In this document: positions 8,666-16,838 of the stretch, in pieces
Layout: each line of letters starts with the position of its first letter
How positions within the stretch are numbered: the first letter of the stretch is position 1
NCBI GenBank assembly: GCA_964404505.1
Contig: CAYOKH010000001.1
Coordinates: forward strand, 1 to 64,000
Length of the DNA stretch: 64,000 bases
Origin: DAOMNN01 sp964404505
GTDB taxonomy: Bacteria; Pseudomonadota; Gammaproteobacteria; Burkholderiales; Rhodocyclaceae
Direction of reading: 5' to 3'
Notes under the pieces: model-generated
The model's input: the letters and a program-made list of their open reading frames with translations, nothing else
What the model was told of the DNA's origin: nothing
Database searches by the model: none
Program-made: the position numbers and the translations under genes

Positions 8666-9904
8666 ATGGAGAGCGCACGATGGATTTGCCGATTGGGTGT
8701 GCGCCTGGTCGGCCTGACGGTCGCGGCGGCACTGGCGCTGCCGATGCCGGGATGGACCCAGGAGACGTTGAAGATCGGCCTTTCCGGCCCGTTCTCCGGT
8801 GCAAGCGCGCCGATGGGCACGAGCATGCGCAACGGCATCCGGCTTGCCGTCGAGGAGATCAATGCCTACGTGGGCGGTGCTCTCGGCAAGAGAATCGAAC
8901 TGGTCGAACTGGATGACGAGGCCGACAACGACAAGGGCAGGGCGATTGCCGAGGAACTGATCCATCGGCACAAGGTCGTCGCGACCGTCGGCGTGGTGAA
9001 TACCGGGGTCGGACTTGCGTCCATCGATGCCTACCAGTCCGCCCGGGTACCGCTGGTCGTCGCGGTATCCACCGGGTCTGCGCTCACGAGACGCCACGCG
9101 CCTCCCGCAGCCGATGCCAACTTCATCTTCCGCGTGTCTCCGCCAACGACCGTTTCCAACGCATTCCTGGCCAGGCATCTGGTGGAGCGGGAAGGATTGC
9201 GACGCATTGCGTTGCTTGCCGACGACACGGGGTACGGCGAAGCCGAAAAGAACGACTTCGAGGCGGCATTGTCGGCCTTCGAATTGCAACCGGTGACCAT
9301 CGAGCGCTTCTCGATCGGCGACCGCGACATGCGTGCGCAACTCGAGCGCGCCCGTGATGCAGGTGCCGAGGCCGTAATGATGTACGGCATCGGGCCGGAA
9401 CTCGCTGCGATCGCGAGAAACCGTGTCGAAATGAACTGGCCGGTACCCCTGTTCGGGGGCTGGACGGTTTCCATGCGCAATTTCCTCGACGGAGCGGGAA
9501 CGAGCGGTGAAGGGGTCTTTACGGTTCAGAGCTTCATCCCGACAAGCTACAACATGCGCCACCGGCTGTTCATTGACGCTTACCGCAAGCGGTTCGGAGC
9601 CGACGCGATGGCGTCGGCAATGTCGGCCGCACAGGGCTACGACGCGATGCGCCTTCTGTACAATGCGATTGCGCTGGCGGGTGACACCGACGGCGACCGC
9701 ATCCGGCAGGCCATGGAGCGTCTTGGCGATCGTGGAATCGAGGGAGTGGTCACGACCTACATCGGTCCCTTCACGCCTCTGGACCATGATGCAATCACCG
9801 AGAACATGCTGGTGGTCGGCATTGTGCGCAACGGACACGTCGATTACGCCTTCGAGGAGGATGCGCGGCAAAGCCACGCAATCCGCCACAAGCGGGCGCA
9901 ATAG
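8666..9904 (+). CDS. branched-chain amino acid-type ABC transporter substrate-binding protein (orphan)
   Basis: 412 residues. A long hydrophobic signal sequence (RLVGLTVAAALALPMPGW) ends near residue 31 and is followed by ETLKIGLSGPFSGASAPMG, the standard opening of Leu/Ile/Val-type family 1 periplasmic binding proteins (LivJ-like, Peripla_BP_6). Further family features include LADDTGYGEAEKNDF in the hinge region. No livHMGF permease or ATPase genes are nearby, so the partner transporter must lie elsewhere or the protein may work as a sensor. It sits 193 bases after aapP and has its own leader. The ligand cannot be predicted from sequence: proteins of this type bind amino acids, urea, amides and aromatic acids. 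Confidence 0.85.
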   Translation: MESARWICRLGVRLVGLTVAAALALPMPGWTQETLKIGLSGPFSGASAPMGTSMRNGIRLAVEEINAYVGGALGKRIELVELDDEADNDKGRAIAEELIHRHKVVATVGVVNTGVGLASIDAYQSARVPLVVAVSTGSALTRRHAPPAADANFIFRVSPPTTVSNAFLARHLVEREGLRRIALLADDTGYGEAEKNDFEAALSAFELQPVTIERFSIGDRDMRAQLERARDAGAEAVMMYGIGPELAAIARNRVEMNWPVPLFGGWTVSMRNFLDGAGTSGEGVFTVQSFIPTSYNMRHRLFIDAYRKRFGADAMASAMSAAQGYDAMRLLYNAIALAGDTDGDRIRQAMERLGDRGIEGVVTTYIGPFTPLDHDAITENMLVVGIVRNGHVDYAFEEDARQSHAIRHKRAQ

Positions 9905-10053
9905 GACGATGCGGCCTTCGTGTTCGGGCGGCTTGTGGCGGGGTGCCCCGATTCGGAAGCCGGCGAACGGGGGCCGGCCGACCGCTGCGATCCCGTGCCA
10001 GCAAGCCCGGGCAATTCCACTGCCGTCGCCCGATCGCGACTTTCAGGTCCGCG

Positions 10054-10081
10054 TTGATAGTGAAGGCCTGCATACTATAGT
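10054..10081 (+). promoter_or_regulatory. candidate sigma-70 promoter upstream of egtB
   Basis: TTGATA at 10054-10059 and TATAGT at 10076-10081 are separated by 16 bases and match five of six and four of six consensus positions. They lie in the roughly 300-base gap between the orphan binding protein and egtB, about 125 bases before the egtB start. No other element was recognised in this gap. Confidence 0.55.
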
Positions 10082-10206
10082 TGCAGAGAACGCAAGCGTG
10101 ACGGGATTCGTTATACGGTCCCGTGAGGCCCGGCATGCGCAAGGAATGGAATCGTTTGCGCATGCATGAGTCTGAACCTTGAATCCGGAGCGGAGCGCGG
10201 CGAACG

Positions 10207-11517
10207 ATGACGGATGGCTCTCACGACGATCGCAATGGAAATGCCGTCCCGCACGGCGCAGATGTGCGGGAGGCCCTGCTCGAGCGCTACAGGGCGGTCC
10301 GTGACCTGTCCGTGGAACTGGCCAGGCCTTTGTCCGCCGAGGATCAGTGCATTCAGCCAATGCCTGACGCGAGCCCGACCAAGTGGCACCTGGGGCATAC
10401 CACCTGGTTCTTCGAGACAGTCATCCTGGCGGCGATGGCACCACGCTACCGGCCCGTAGACGAGCGCTTCGCCTACCTCTTCAATTCGTACTATGAAAGC
10501 CTCGGCCCGCGGCAGCCGAGGCCCCAGCGCGGGATGATCACACGTCCGGATATCGAGGAGGTCATGCGCTACCGGGACGAATCCGATCGACGCATGGAGA
10601 TCTTCCTGCGCGCGTGCGATCGGGATACGTGGAAGCGTGCCGAACCGCTGACGGTTCTCGGGCTCAACCACGAGCAGCAACACCAGGAGCTGATCCTGAC
10701 CGACATCAAGTATGCGTTTTCGCTCAATCCCTTCGAACCTGTTTATCGCGCACGCCGGAATGCACCTGGCGGATCCGTCACACCACCGGTCTGGCTCGAT
10801 TATCCCGGAGGCACGGTGATGATGGGGCACAAGGAAGATTCCGGATTCGCCTATGACAACGAGATGCCAGCTCATGCAGTCGTATTGCAGCCCTATCGGC
10901 TGGCAAACCGTCTCGTGACCTGTGGTGAGTATCTCGCGTTCATGGCCGACGGCGGCTATCAGCGCCCCGAGTTCTGGCTTTCGGACGGGTGGGCCACCGT
11001 GTGCGGCGAGGGATGGAAGGCGCCGCTGTACTGGCGCGAGGAGGGTAACGGAAGCTGGAGCGTGTTCACATTGCACGGTCGGCGGAAGGTTGAGCCGGAT
11101 GAGCCGCTGTGTCACGTCAGTTTCTACGAGGGGGCGGCCTATGCAGCTTGGGCGGGAGCCCGAATTCCTACCGAGTTCGAATGGGAAGCGGCGACAGTCG
11201 GGAGTTCCGTATCGGGAAACTTCCTGGAACCGGAGGTGTTGCATCCGCGGGCCGCCGGTTCCGGAGCAGGATTATTGCAGGCGTTCGGCGAGGTCTGGGA
11301 ATGGACGCGTTCGTCCTATGATCCCTATCCCGGCTTCCGGCCGATGGCGGGCGCCATTGCCGAGTACAACGGCAAGTTCATGGTGGGGCAACTGGTCCTG
11401 CGCGGCGGAAGCTGTGCGACTCCGCCTAGCCACGTGCGCCCGACCTACCGCAATTTCTTCCCTCCGGGCGCACGCTGGCAGTTTTCGGGCGTTCGCCTTG
11501 CCCAGGACATCTCATGA
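10207..11517 (+). CDS. egtB: ergothioneine biosynthesis sulfoxide synthase EgtB
   Basis: 436 residues with the two domains of EgtB. The N-terminal DinB-like domain carries the non-haem iron ligands: WHLGHTTWFFE (His64) and the HX3HXE motif HEQQHQE at 155-161. The C-terminal FGE-sulfatase/formylglycine-like domain starts near residue 195 (YPGGTVMMGHKED) and ends with LRGGSCATP and RNFFPPGARWQFSGVRL. EgtB joins trimethylhistidine (hercynine) to a thiol donor, using oxygen, to make the sulfoxide intermediate of ergothioneine. The gene overlaps egtD by four bases (ATGA), indicating translational coupling. No egtA, egtC or egtE is adjacent, so whether the thiol donor is cysteine or gamma-glutamylcysteine cannot be told from this locus. 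Confidence 0.93.
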   Translation: MTDGSHDDRNGNAVPHGADVREALLERYRAVRDLSVELARPLSAEDQCIQPMPDASPTKWHLGHTTWFFETVILAAMAPRYRPVDERFAYLFNSYYESLGPRQPRPQRGMITRPDIEEVMRYRDESDRRMEIFLRACDRDTWKRAEPLTVLGLNHEQQHQELILTDIKYAFSLNPFEPVYRARRNAPGGSVTPPVWLDYPGGTVMMGHKEDSGFAYDNEMPAHAVVLQPYRLANRLVTCGEYLAFMADGGYQRPEFWLSDGWATVCGEGWKAPLYWREEGNGSWSVFTLHGRRKVEPDEPLCHVSFYEGAAYAAWAGARIPTEFEWEAATVGSSVSGNFLEPEVLHPRAAGSGAGLLQAFGEVWEWTRSSYDPYPGFRPMAGAIAEYNGKFMVGQLVLRGGSCATPPSHVRPTYRNFFPPGARWQFSGVRLAQDIS

Positions 11518-12479
11518 GAATGCGGGACAGCAGCGCTGCAAGCGGCAAGGTCGAATCGTCGGAGTTCGCGCATGATCTTCTCGCGTGCCTCGAATCTCAT
11601 CCCCACAGCATTTCCCCGAAGTACTTCTACGACGTGGCGGGATCGCGCCTGTTTGAACGGATCTGCGAGTTGCCGGAGTATTACCTGACACGCACCGAAC
11701 TGGCCATCTTTGATCGCGATGTCTCCGCCATGGCGGCATTGATCGGGCGCGAGGCCGACATCGTGGAGTTCGGCGCCGGTTCGCTGATCAAGGCACGACT
11801 GCTGCTCGATGCGCTCGAGTCGCCTCGACGCTTCGTCGCCATCGACATCTCGGGCGAGCACCTGGAACGCTCGGCCGTGGCCTTGCGCCGTCGTTTCCCG
11901 TCCCTCGATGTCGTGCCGATCGTTGCCGATTTCACGAAGATCGAGACCCTGCCGCTGACCAGGAATTCCGGGCGGCGCAGGGTCGGCTTCTTTCCCGGTT
12001 CGACCATCGGTAACTTCACGCCTGGACAGGCACAGGATTTTCTCACTTCGGCGGCACGCCTGCTCGTGGGCGGCGGTTTGTTGATCGGAGTCGATCTCGT
12101 GAAGGATCCGAGCCTGCTGCACGCGGCCTACAACGACGCCGAGGGTGTTACCGCAGCCTTCAACCGCAACCTCCTGACACGGGCCAATCGCGAGCTGGGA
12201 AGTGATTTCCGGGAGGAATGCTTTCACCACCATGCGTTCTATCATGCGCAACTCCAGAGGATCGAGATGCATCTGGTTAGCGCCTGCGCGCAGGAGGTAT
12301 CCCTTTGCGGTCGGCGCTTCGCGCTCGCCGAGGGGGAGACGATCCATACCGAGAGTTCGCAGAAATATACGATTGCGGGCTTTCACACCCTGGCCATGAA
12401 CTGCGGGTTCAATCCGAGCGCCACATGGTGCGACGACAGGCGCCTGTTCAGTGTTCATTGGCTGGAAGCACCGGGCTGA
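11514..12479 (+). CDS. egtD: L-histidine N-alpha-methyltransferase EgtD
   Basis: 321 residues, the usual size. EgtD trimethylates the alpha-amino group of histidine with three S-adenosylmethionines to make hercynine, the substrate of EgtB. Visible features are SPKYFYDVAGSRLFERICEL and PEYYLTRTE near the N-terminus, the SAM-binding motif VEFGAGSLIKARLLLDAL near residue 83, FFPGSTIGNF near 162, and HTESSQKYTIAGF near the C-terminus. All are typical of the Methyltransf_33/EgtD family. The start at 11514 overlaps the egtB stop; a second methionine two codons later is possible. Together egtB and egtD form a minimal ergothioneine operon, giving a cytosolic thione antioxidant. Confidence 0.95.
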   Translation: MRMRDSSAASGKVESSEFAHDLLACLESHPHSISPKYFYDVAGSRLFERICELPEYYLTRTELAIFDRDVSAMAALIGREADIVEFGAGSLIKARLLLDALESPRRFVAIDISGEHLERSAVALRRRFPSLDVVPIVADFTKIETLPLTRNSGRRRVGFFPGSTIGNFTPGQAQDFLTSAARLLVGGGLLIGVDLVKDPSLLHAAYNDAEGVTAAFNRNLLTRANRELGSDFREECFHHHAFYHAQLQRIEMHLVSACAQEVSLCGRRFALAEGETIHTESSQKYTIAGFHTLAMNCGFNPSATWCDDRRLFSVHWLEAPG

Positions 12480-12535
12480 GTCAGGGACAGCCCACGGGAG
12501 CGATGAGGAAATCGCACGCCGGACGCCGTCCGGTG

Positions 12536-12850
12536 TCACGGCTGTTCGGGAAGCACGACCCACTCAGGTTCCTCGAATTCGCCGATGACCCGTATGTCGC
12601 ATTTTGCCGCATGGCGCTCGAGGATCGCGCGAACGGTCTCGTCCCTGCGGTCGTCCTTCGCATCCCGATGTGCCTTCGACTCCCAGGAGGCGATCGCCAG
12701 CAGGGTATCGGGCGCACCGATCTTGCGGTGCAAACGCGTGCCCCGCGCGCCGGGCGTGCGCTGGATGATTTCGCTGGCCTGAACCCAGGCTGCGGCATAT
12801 TCCTCGACCGTATATCCCGCCTTCATGCGAACCTCGAAGATGAATTTCAT
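12536..12850 (-). CDS. ABM-fold (antibiotic biosynthesis monooxygenase-like) small protein
   Basis: 104 residues. The start MKFIFEVRMKAGYTVEEYAA resembles dimeric alpha+beta barrel proteins of the ABM/EthD type, and AIASWESKAHRDA in the middle is typical of that fold. These small proteins range from monooxygenases to stress-related proteins of unknown activity, so no reaction is assigned. The start at 12850 is supported by an AAGGAG ribosome site about seven bases upstream; a longer frame to 13081 lacks one and would overlap the phosphate transporter gene. It stands alone on the minus strand, convergent with egtD and divergent from the transporter. Confidence 0.7.
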   Translation of the reverse strand: MKFIFEVRMKAGYTVEEYAAAWVQASEIIQRTPGARGTRLHRKIGAPDTLLAIASWESKAHRDAKDDRRDETVRAILERHAAKCDIRVIGEFEEPEWVVLPEQP

Positions 12851-12958
12851 GTCCGTGGCTCCTTGACGATGATTGTCGAGTGATCTTACGTCAACCCGGG
12901 GGCCGTCGTGGAGATCCGCTCCATCGGCCGTCCGGTGAGTACGGGTAGAATTGCCCGC

Positions 12959-14665
12959 ATGAGCGCGTCGATGATCCTCACCTTTTTCGGTGGCGTCGGC
13001 CTCTTCCTCCTCGGGATGAGGCTCATGACCGACGGGTTGAAAGTGGCCGCCGGCGATGCCCTGCGCCAGATCCTTGCTCATGGCACAGCCACGACCGGGC
13101 GGGGCATCCTTTCGGGGATGCTGATCACGGCCATGGTGCAGTCATCGACGGCGGTGATCATCGCGAGCATCGGGTTTGTCAATGCCGGACTGATGACACT
13201 GTTCCAGTCCGTTGGCGTGATCATCGGCAGCAATATCGGCACTACTGCGACGAGCTGGCTGGTTGCCCTGGTCGGATTCAAGGTCAACATCCAGGCGCTG
13301 GCAATGCCCGCGATCGCAGTGGGCATGTTTCTTCGCGTGACCGGAGGCGGTACGCGGCGAGGTGCATTCGGTGAGGCGCTGACAGGTTTCGGCATCTTTT
13401 TTCTGGGCATCGACGTGCTGCGCGAGACTTTTGCCGGCGTCGAGGAATTGTTCGATCTGACTTCGCTTCCCGATCAAGGCATCGTCGGTGCGCTGCTCTT
13501 CGTGCTGATCGGGATCGTACTGACCGTGTTGACGAACTCGTCCAGTGCTGCGCTGGCCATCACCCTCACGGCTGCCGGAACCGGTCTGATTCCGGTCGAG
13601 GCCGGAGCAGCCATGGTCATCGGCGCCAATATCGGCACGACTTCGACCGCCCTGTTTTCAGTCATCGGTGCGACCTCCAACGCCAAACGCGCCGCGATGG
13701 CACTGACCTTCTTCAACGTGATCACCGGCATCGTCGCGTTTCTGATTCTGCCTCTACTGCTTGTGAGCGTCACGGGTATCGCGCGGCTGATGGGCCTTGA
13801 TCCGAATGCGGCGACGATACTCGCCATCTTCCACACCGCAACCAAGATCACCGGCATGGCTCTGGTGTGGCCGATCACGCCCTGGCTGGTCCGACGGCTC
13901 GAACGCCTGTTCGTGACCGCAGACGAAGATCAGGGCCGACCACGGCACCTTGACAGCAACGTCGCGGGTACGCCGATTCTTGCACTGGAGGCGCTGGACC
14001 GGGAGCTGGCGCGAATCGGCGACATTGCGCGGCGTGCGGCGCAGGGTGCGATCAGTGCCGAGGGTTCGTCGGAACAATGGCTGGAGAAGGATCGAAGGGT
14101 GGTGGACCAGCTCGCGCTCGCGGTCGGTGATTTCAGCACCCGGGCAACCCGATCGGGGAACATGTCCGAGGCCACCGCGGTTGCGTTCGCCGAGGCTGTT
14201 CGTGTCACCCAGTATTACGATGACGTGATGGGGCGCGCGCTCGAGATAAGCCGGATCCAGCGCATCCTCGATGAGATCGGCGACACCGGACTCGCCGACG
14301 CGGCAAGCGGCTTCAAGCGTGAAGCGATCGTCCTGATCGATGCGGCAAATCCTTCACTGGAGGGTTTCCGCCCGAAACGCCTGCGCAAGGCCTTCAAGGC
14401 ATTCGAGGAAACCTACCAGGAGGTGAAACGGCACTTTCTCTTCGCAGGCACCGCGGGACGCATTCCGGTGCGGCAGATGGCAGCGCGCCTGGACGAGCTG
14501 TCGGACATCCGCCGCATCGTCGATCAGATCACCAAGGCCGCACTGTACACGCACAGAATTCACAAGGTTCTGCGCGGGGAAGGGGAAACCGACGGGAGCG
14601 ATGAGGACGATGTCGCGGCGCGCCCCGAGCGAGCGGATGCGTCGCCGACCCCGGAGGAGTCATGA
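12959..14665 (+). CDS. Na/Pi cotransporter family protein with C-terminal PhoU-like domain
   Basis: 568 residues. Two inverted Na/Pi-cotransporter repeats are visible, each with the family QSS/NSS motif: TAMVQSSTAVIIASIGF near residue 60 and LTNSSSAALAITLTAAG near 180, each followed by a GANIGTT/GSNIGTT turn. About eight to nine membrane helices extend to roughly residue 310. The cytoplasmic C-terminal 250 residues are helical and PhoU-like. Members of this family (NptA, YjbB) move phosphate with sodium, by import or export. I chose the start at 12959 (MSASMILTFFGG); 12908 and 12971 are alternatives. The high aspartate/glutamate tail is unusual but not informative. Function at family level is secure; direction of transport is not. 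Confidence 0.87.
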   Translation: MSASMILTFFGGVGLFLLGMRLMTDGLKVAAGDALRQILAHGTATTGRGILSGMLITAMVQSSTAVIIASIGFVNAGLMTLFQSVGVIIGSNIGTTATSWLVALVGFKVNIQALAMPAIAVGMFLRVTGGGTRRGAFGEALTGFGIFFLGIDVLRETFAGVEELFDLTSLPDQGIVGALLFVLIGIVLTVLTNSSSAALAITLTAAGTGLIPVEAGAAMVIGANIGTTSTALFSVIGATSNAKRAAMALTFFNVITGIVAFLILPLLLVSVTGIARLMGLDPNAATILAIFHTATKITGMALVWPITPWLVRRLERLFVTADEDQGRPRHLDSNVAGTPILALEALDRELARIGDIARRAAQGAISAEGSSEQWLEKDRRVVDQLALAVGDFSTRATRSGNMSEATAVAFAEAVRVTQYYDDVMGRALEISRIQRILDEIGDTGLADAASGFKREAIVLIDAANPSLEGFRPKRLRKAFKAFEETYQEVKRHFLFAGTAGRIPVRQMAARLDELSDIRRIVDQITKAALYTHRIHKVLRGEGETDGSDEDDVAARPERADASPTPEES

Positions 14666-14761
14666 CCGGCATGGGCGCTCCCGCGCTTCCCGCGACCGTC
14701 CCCCATCGCGGGTGATCCGCTACGGTCGGACGCGACAATCGAGCGAAAGGCCGTCGCGCCT

Positions 14762-14821
14762 ACCCCTTGCGCTGGGATTCGGCCGGAATCGAAATGGGTT
14801 CATCGCGCCGGCGCAAGGGGT
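14762..14821. terminator. convergent inverted repeat between Na/Pi transporter and minE
   Basis: An 11-base perfect inverted repeat, ACCCCTTGCGC at 14762-14772 and GCGCAAGGGGT at 14811-14821, lies between the 3' ends of two converging genes. Its 38-base loop contains a smaller GATTC/GAATC stem. There is no T-run on either strand. Position suggests a bidirectional transcript end; the mechanism is inferred. The rest of the 166-base gap shows nothing else. Confidence 0.45.
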
Positions 14822-14831
14822 GCCGGGACGC

Positions 14832-15092
14832 TCATGCCTTCTGTTCCGGCAGGACGATATTGACCTCGAGCACTTCGTAGTTGTCCTGCTTCTCGAGCTG
14901 GACCTTGATGTCTTCCGGGTTCACCGAAACATACTTGGAAATGACTTCGATCAGCTCGCGCTGAAGGGCGGGAAGAAAGTCCTTGCCACGCGCAGCGCTG
15001 CCGTGTTCACGTGCGATGATGAGCTGCAGGCGCTCCTTCGCGACTGCTGCGGTTCGCTTCTTTTCTCCAAACAGCAGAGAGAGCAGGGACAT
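14832..15092 (-). CDS. minE: cell division topological specificity factor MinE
   Basis: 86 residues. The N-terminal amphipathic segment MSLLSLLFGEKK and anti-MinCD helix (VAKERLQLIIARE) are followed by the dimerisation domain (LQRELIEVISKYVSV, NYEVLEVNIVLP). MinE displaces MinC from MinD and stimulates its ATPase at the membrane, giving the pole-to-pole oscillation that restricts the division ring to mid-cell. The start style is characteristic of betaproteobacterial MinE. It is the last gene of minC-minD-minE, starting one base after the minD stop. Confidence 0.97.
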   Translation of the reverse strand: MSLLSLLFGEKKRTAAVAKERLQLIIAREHGSAARGKDFLPALQRELIEVISKYVSVNPEDIKVQLEKQDNYEVLEVNIVLPEQKA

Positions 15093-15093
15093 G

Positions 15094-15909
15094 TCACTTG
15101 CCTCCGAACAGGCGCTTCATGAGGCCCGGCTTTGCGTAGTCTACAAAACGCAATGGACGGTCTTCACCGAGGAATCGGGCAACGACGTCGGTGTAGGCCT
15201 CGGAAACGTCGGTTCCCTTGAGGTGGATTGCCGGAGTGCCCTGATTGGAGGCGTGGAGTACGGATTCAGACTCGGGAATGACGCCGATGAGCGGGACGCG
15301 CAGAAGTTCCTGGACGTCCTTGTACGAAAGCATCTCGCCTTCCTCGACGCGCTTGGGTGAGTAGCGCGTGAGCAGCAGGTGCTCCTTCACCGGCTCGCGG
15401 CCCTCTGCAGCGCGGCGCGACTTGGATTGCAGAATCCCGAGAATGCGGTCGGAGTCGCGCACCGAGGACACTTCGGGGTTGGTGGTGACGATGGCTTCGT
15501 CAGCGAAGGTCAGGGCAAGCACTGCACCGCGCTCGATTCCCGCGGGCGAATCGCACACGATGTAGTCGAATCCCATGTGCTCGAGATCCCTGATGACCTT
15601 CTCCACGCCTTCCTCGGTGAGTGCATCCTTGTCCCGCGTCTGCGAAGCGGGCAGCACGAAAAGGTTCTCGCAGTTCTTGTCCTTGATCAGCGCCTGGTTG
15701 AGCTTGGCCTCGCCGTTGATGACATTGACGAAGTCATAGACCACGCGCCGCTCGCAGCCCATGATCAGGTCGAGATTGCGCAGACCGACATCAAAGTCGA
15801 TGACCGCAGTCTTGAAGCCCCGCAGCGCGAGGCCGGACGCGAAAGCCGCACTGGTGGTGGTCTTGCCCACACCGCCCTTGCCGGATGTTACGACGACGAC
15901 TCGAGTCAC
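15094..15909 (-). CDS. minD: septum site-determining ATPase MinD
   Basis: 271 residues. The deviant Walker A motif SGKGGVGKTTTSA is at about residues 9-21, with VIDFDVGLRNLDLIMGCERR after it and the C-terminal membrane-targeting amphipathic helix (GLMKRLFGGK) at the end. MinD dimerises with ATP on the inner membrane and recruits MinC. The start is GTG at 15909, preceded by AGGAAGGA about seven bases upstream; the frame is open further to 16119, but that part overlaps minC and lacks a matching ribosome site. The middle gene of the minCDE operon. Confidence 0.97.
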   Translation of the reverse strand: MTRVVVVTSGKGGVGKTTTSAAFASGLALRGFKTAVIDFDVGLRNLDLIMGCERRVVYDFVNVINGEAKLNQALIKDKNCENLFVLPASQTRDKDALTEEGVEKVIRDLEHMGFDYIVCDSPAGIERGAVLALTFADEAIVTTNPEVSSVRDSDRILGILQSKSRRAAEGREPVKEHLLLTRYSPKRVEEGEMLSYKDVQELLRVPLIGVIPESESVLHASNQGTPAIHLKGTDVSEAYTDVVARFLGEDRPLRFVDYAKPGLMKRLFGGK

Positions 15910-15940
15910 GTTTTGTCCTTCCTGATTGTGAGATGTGCGC

Positions 15941-16723
15941 TCAATCGAGCTGCAGGGGTTCAATGGCAAGTTTCTGCTCGGTGCCACTACCGACCAGCCG
16001 CACCGTTGCGGGCTTGCCGGCGATGTTTGCCTGGATCCCCTGTTCGAATGTCCTGTACACGCCCGCGACGGAGACGATCTCGGGGCCGAAGTTGGTCGAG
16101 ACGATGCGGGCCGAGGCATTGCCCTGGGCGCCGGCGAGTGCGCGCCCGCGCAGCGGCCCGTAGCAGTGGATGCTCCCGTCGGCGATGATCTCGGCGCCGT
16201 TGCTCATGCCGGCAAGCAATACCAGATCGCCACCGCGCGCGTAGACCTGCTGCCCGGAGCGGACCGGCCGGTCCACGAACATCGTGCCTGCCTGAATCTT
16301 GGTGTGCGCTGCAGGCGCCGCGGGGGGTGGCTGTTGGGGCGCCGGCTTAGGTGCGGCTTCGGGCGCGGGGGGTGCGGCGGAAGTACTACGCTCGTCGATG
16401 GTGGTCGCGTCGAGAATGGCGAGCCCGGCCTTGCGTGCGTCGGCAGCGAAATCCGGATGCAGGTTGCGCACCCCGATGGGCTGCAGCTGGAAGCGCCGCA
16501 GCAGGCTGAGCAAACCGGCCCAGTCGACCTGCCCCGGCAGGTCGCCCGCTTCGCCGAAATCGAGTATCGCCGCCTCGCCACTGAAAAAGTCCGGCATTCC
16601 GCCCAGCATCTTGTGCAGTGCGTCGGCCAGGAGCGGCGGCCGGGTCTCGCGCAGGACCGCGACGGTGGCACCGAGCGAGGCGTCACGGAACTCTATCGGA
16701 CGGGCGGAGGGGACGGCTGACAT
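15941..16723 (-). CDS. minC: septum formation inhibitor MinC
   Basis: 260 residues. An N-terminal FtsZ-inhibiting domain (to about 110) is joined by an alanine- and proline-rich linker (APPAPEAAPKPAPQQPPPAA region, about 116-137) to the C-terminal beta-helix domain that binds MinD (VRSGQQVYARGGDLVLLAGM, GSIHCYGPLRGRALAGAQGN). MinC destabilises FtsZ polymers away from mid-cell. First gene of minCDE; minD follows after 31 bases. Immediately upstream of the start lie the arms of a nine-base inverted repeat (GTACGATCG at 16724-16732, CGATCGTAC at 16799-16807), which may mark a regulatory site. Confidence 0.95.
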   Translation of the reverse strand: MSAVPSARPIEFRDASLGATVAVLRETRPPLLADALHKMLGGMPDFFSGEAAILDFGEAGDLPGQVDWAGLLSLLRRFQLQPIGVRNLHPDFAADARKAGLAILDATTIDERSTSAAPPAPEAAPKPAPQQPPPAAPAAHTKIQAGTMFVDRPVRSGQQVYARGGDLVLLAGMSNGAEIIADGSIHCYGPLRGRALAGAQGNASARIVSTNFGPEIVSVAGVYRTFEQGIQANIAGKPATVRLVGSGTEQKLAIEPLQLD

Positions 16724-16838
16724 GTACGATCGGGGCCTGTAAAGTGGGTGAGTCTACTGACCGCACGGGATTCGGGCAAGACCGGAGGTATTTCGCGTCG
16801 ATCGTACCTGATATGGGTGGCACTCGTGCGGCGACATG

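Noticed and set aside
16724..16807. Nine-base inverted repeat GTACGATCG/CGATCGTAC in front of minC
   Set aside because: The arms are 66 bases apart and contain the common CGATCG palindrome; mentioned with minC but too weak for its own regulatory call.
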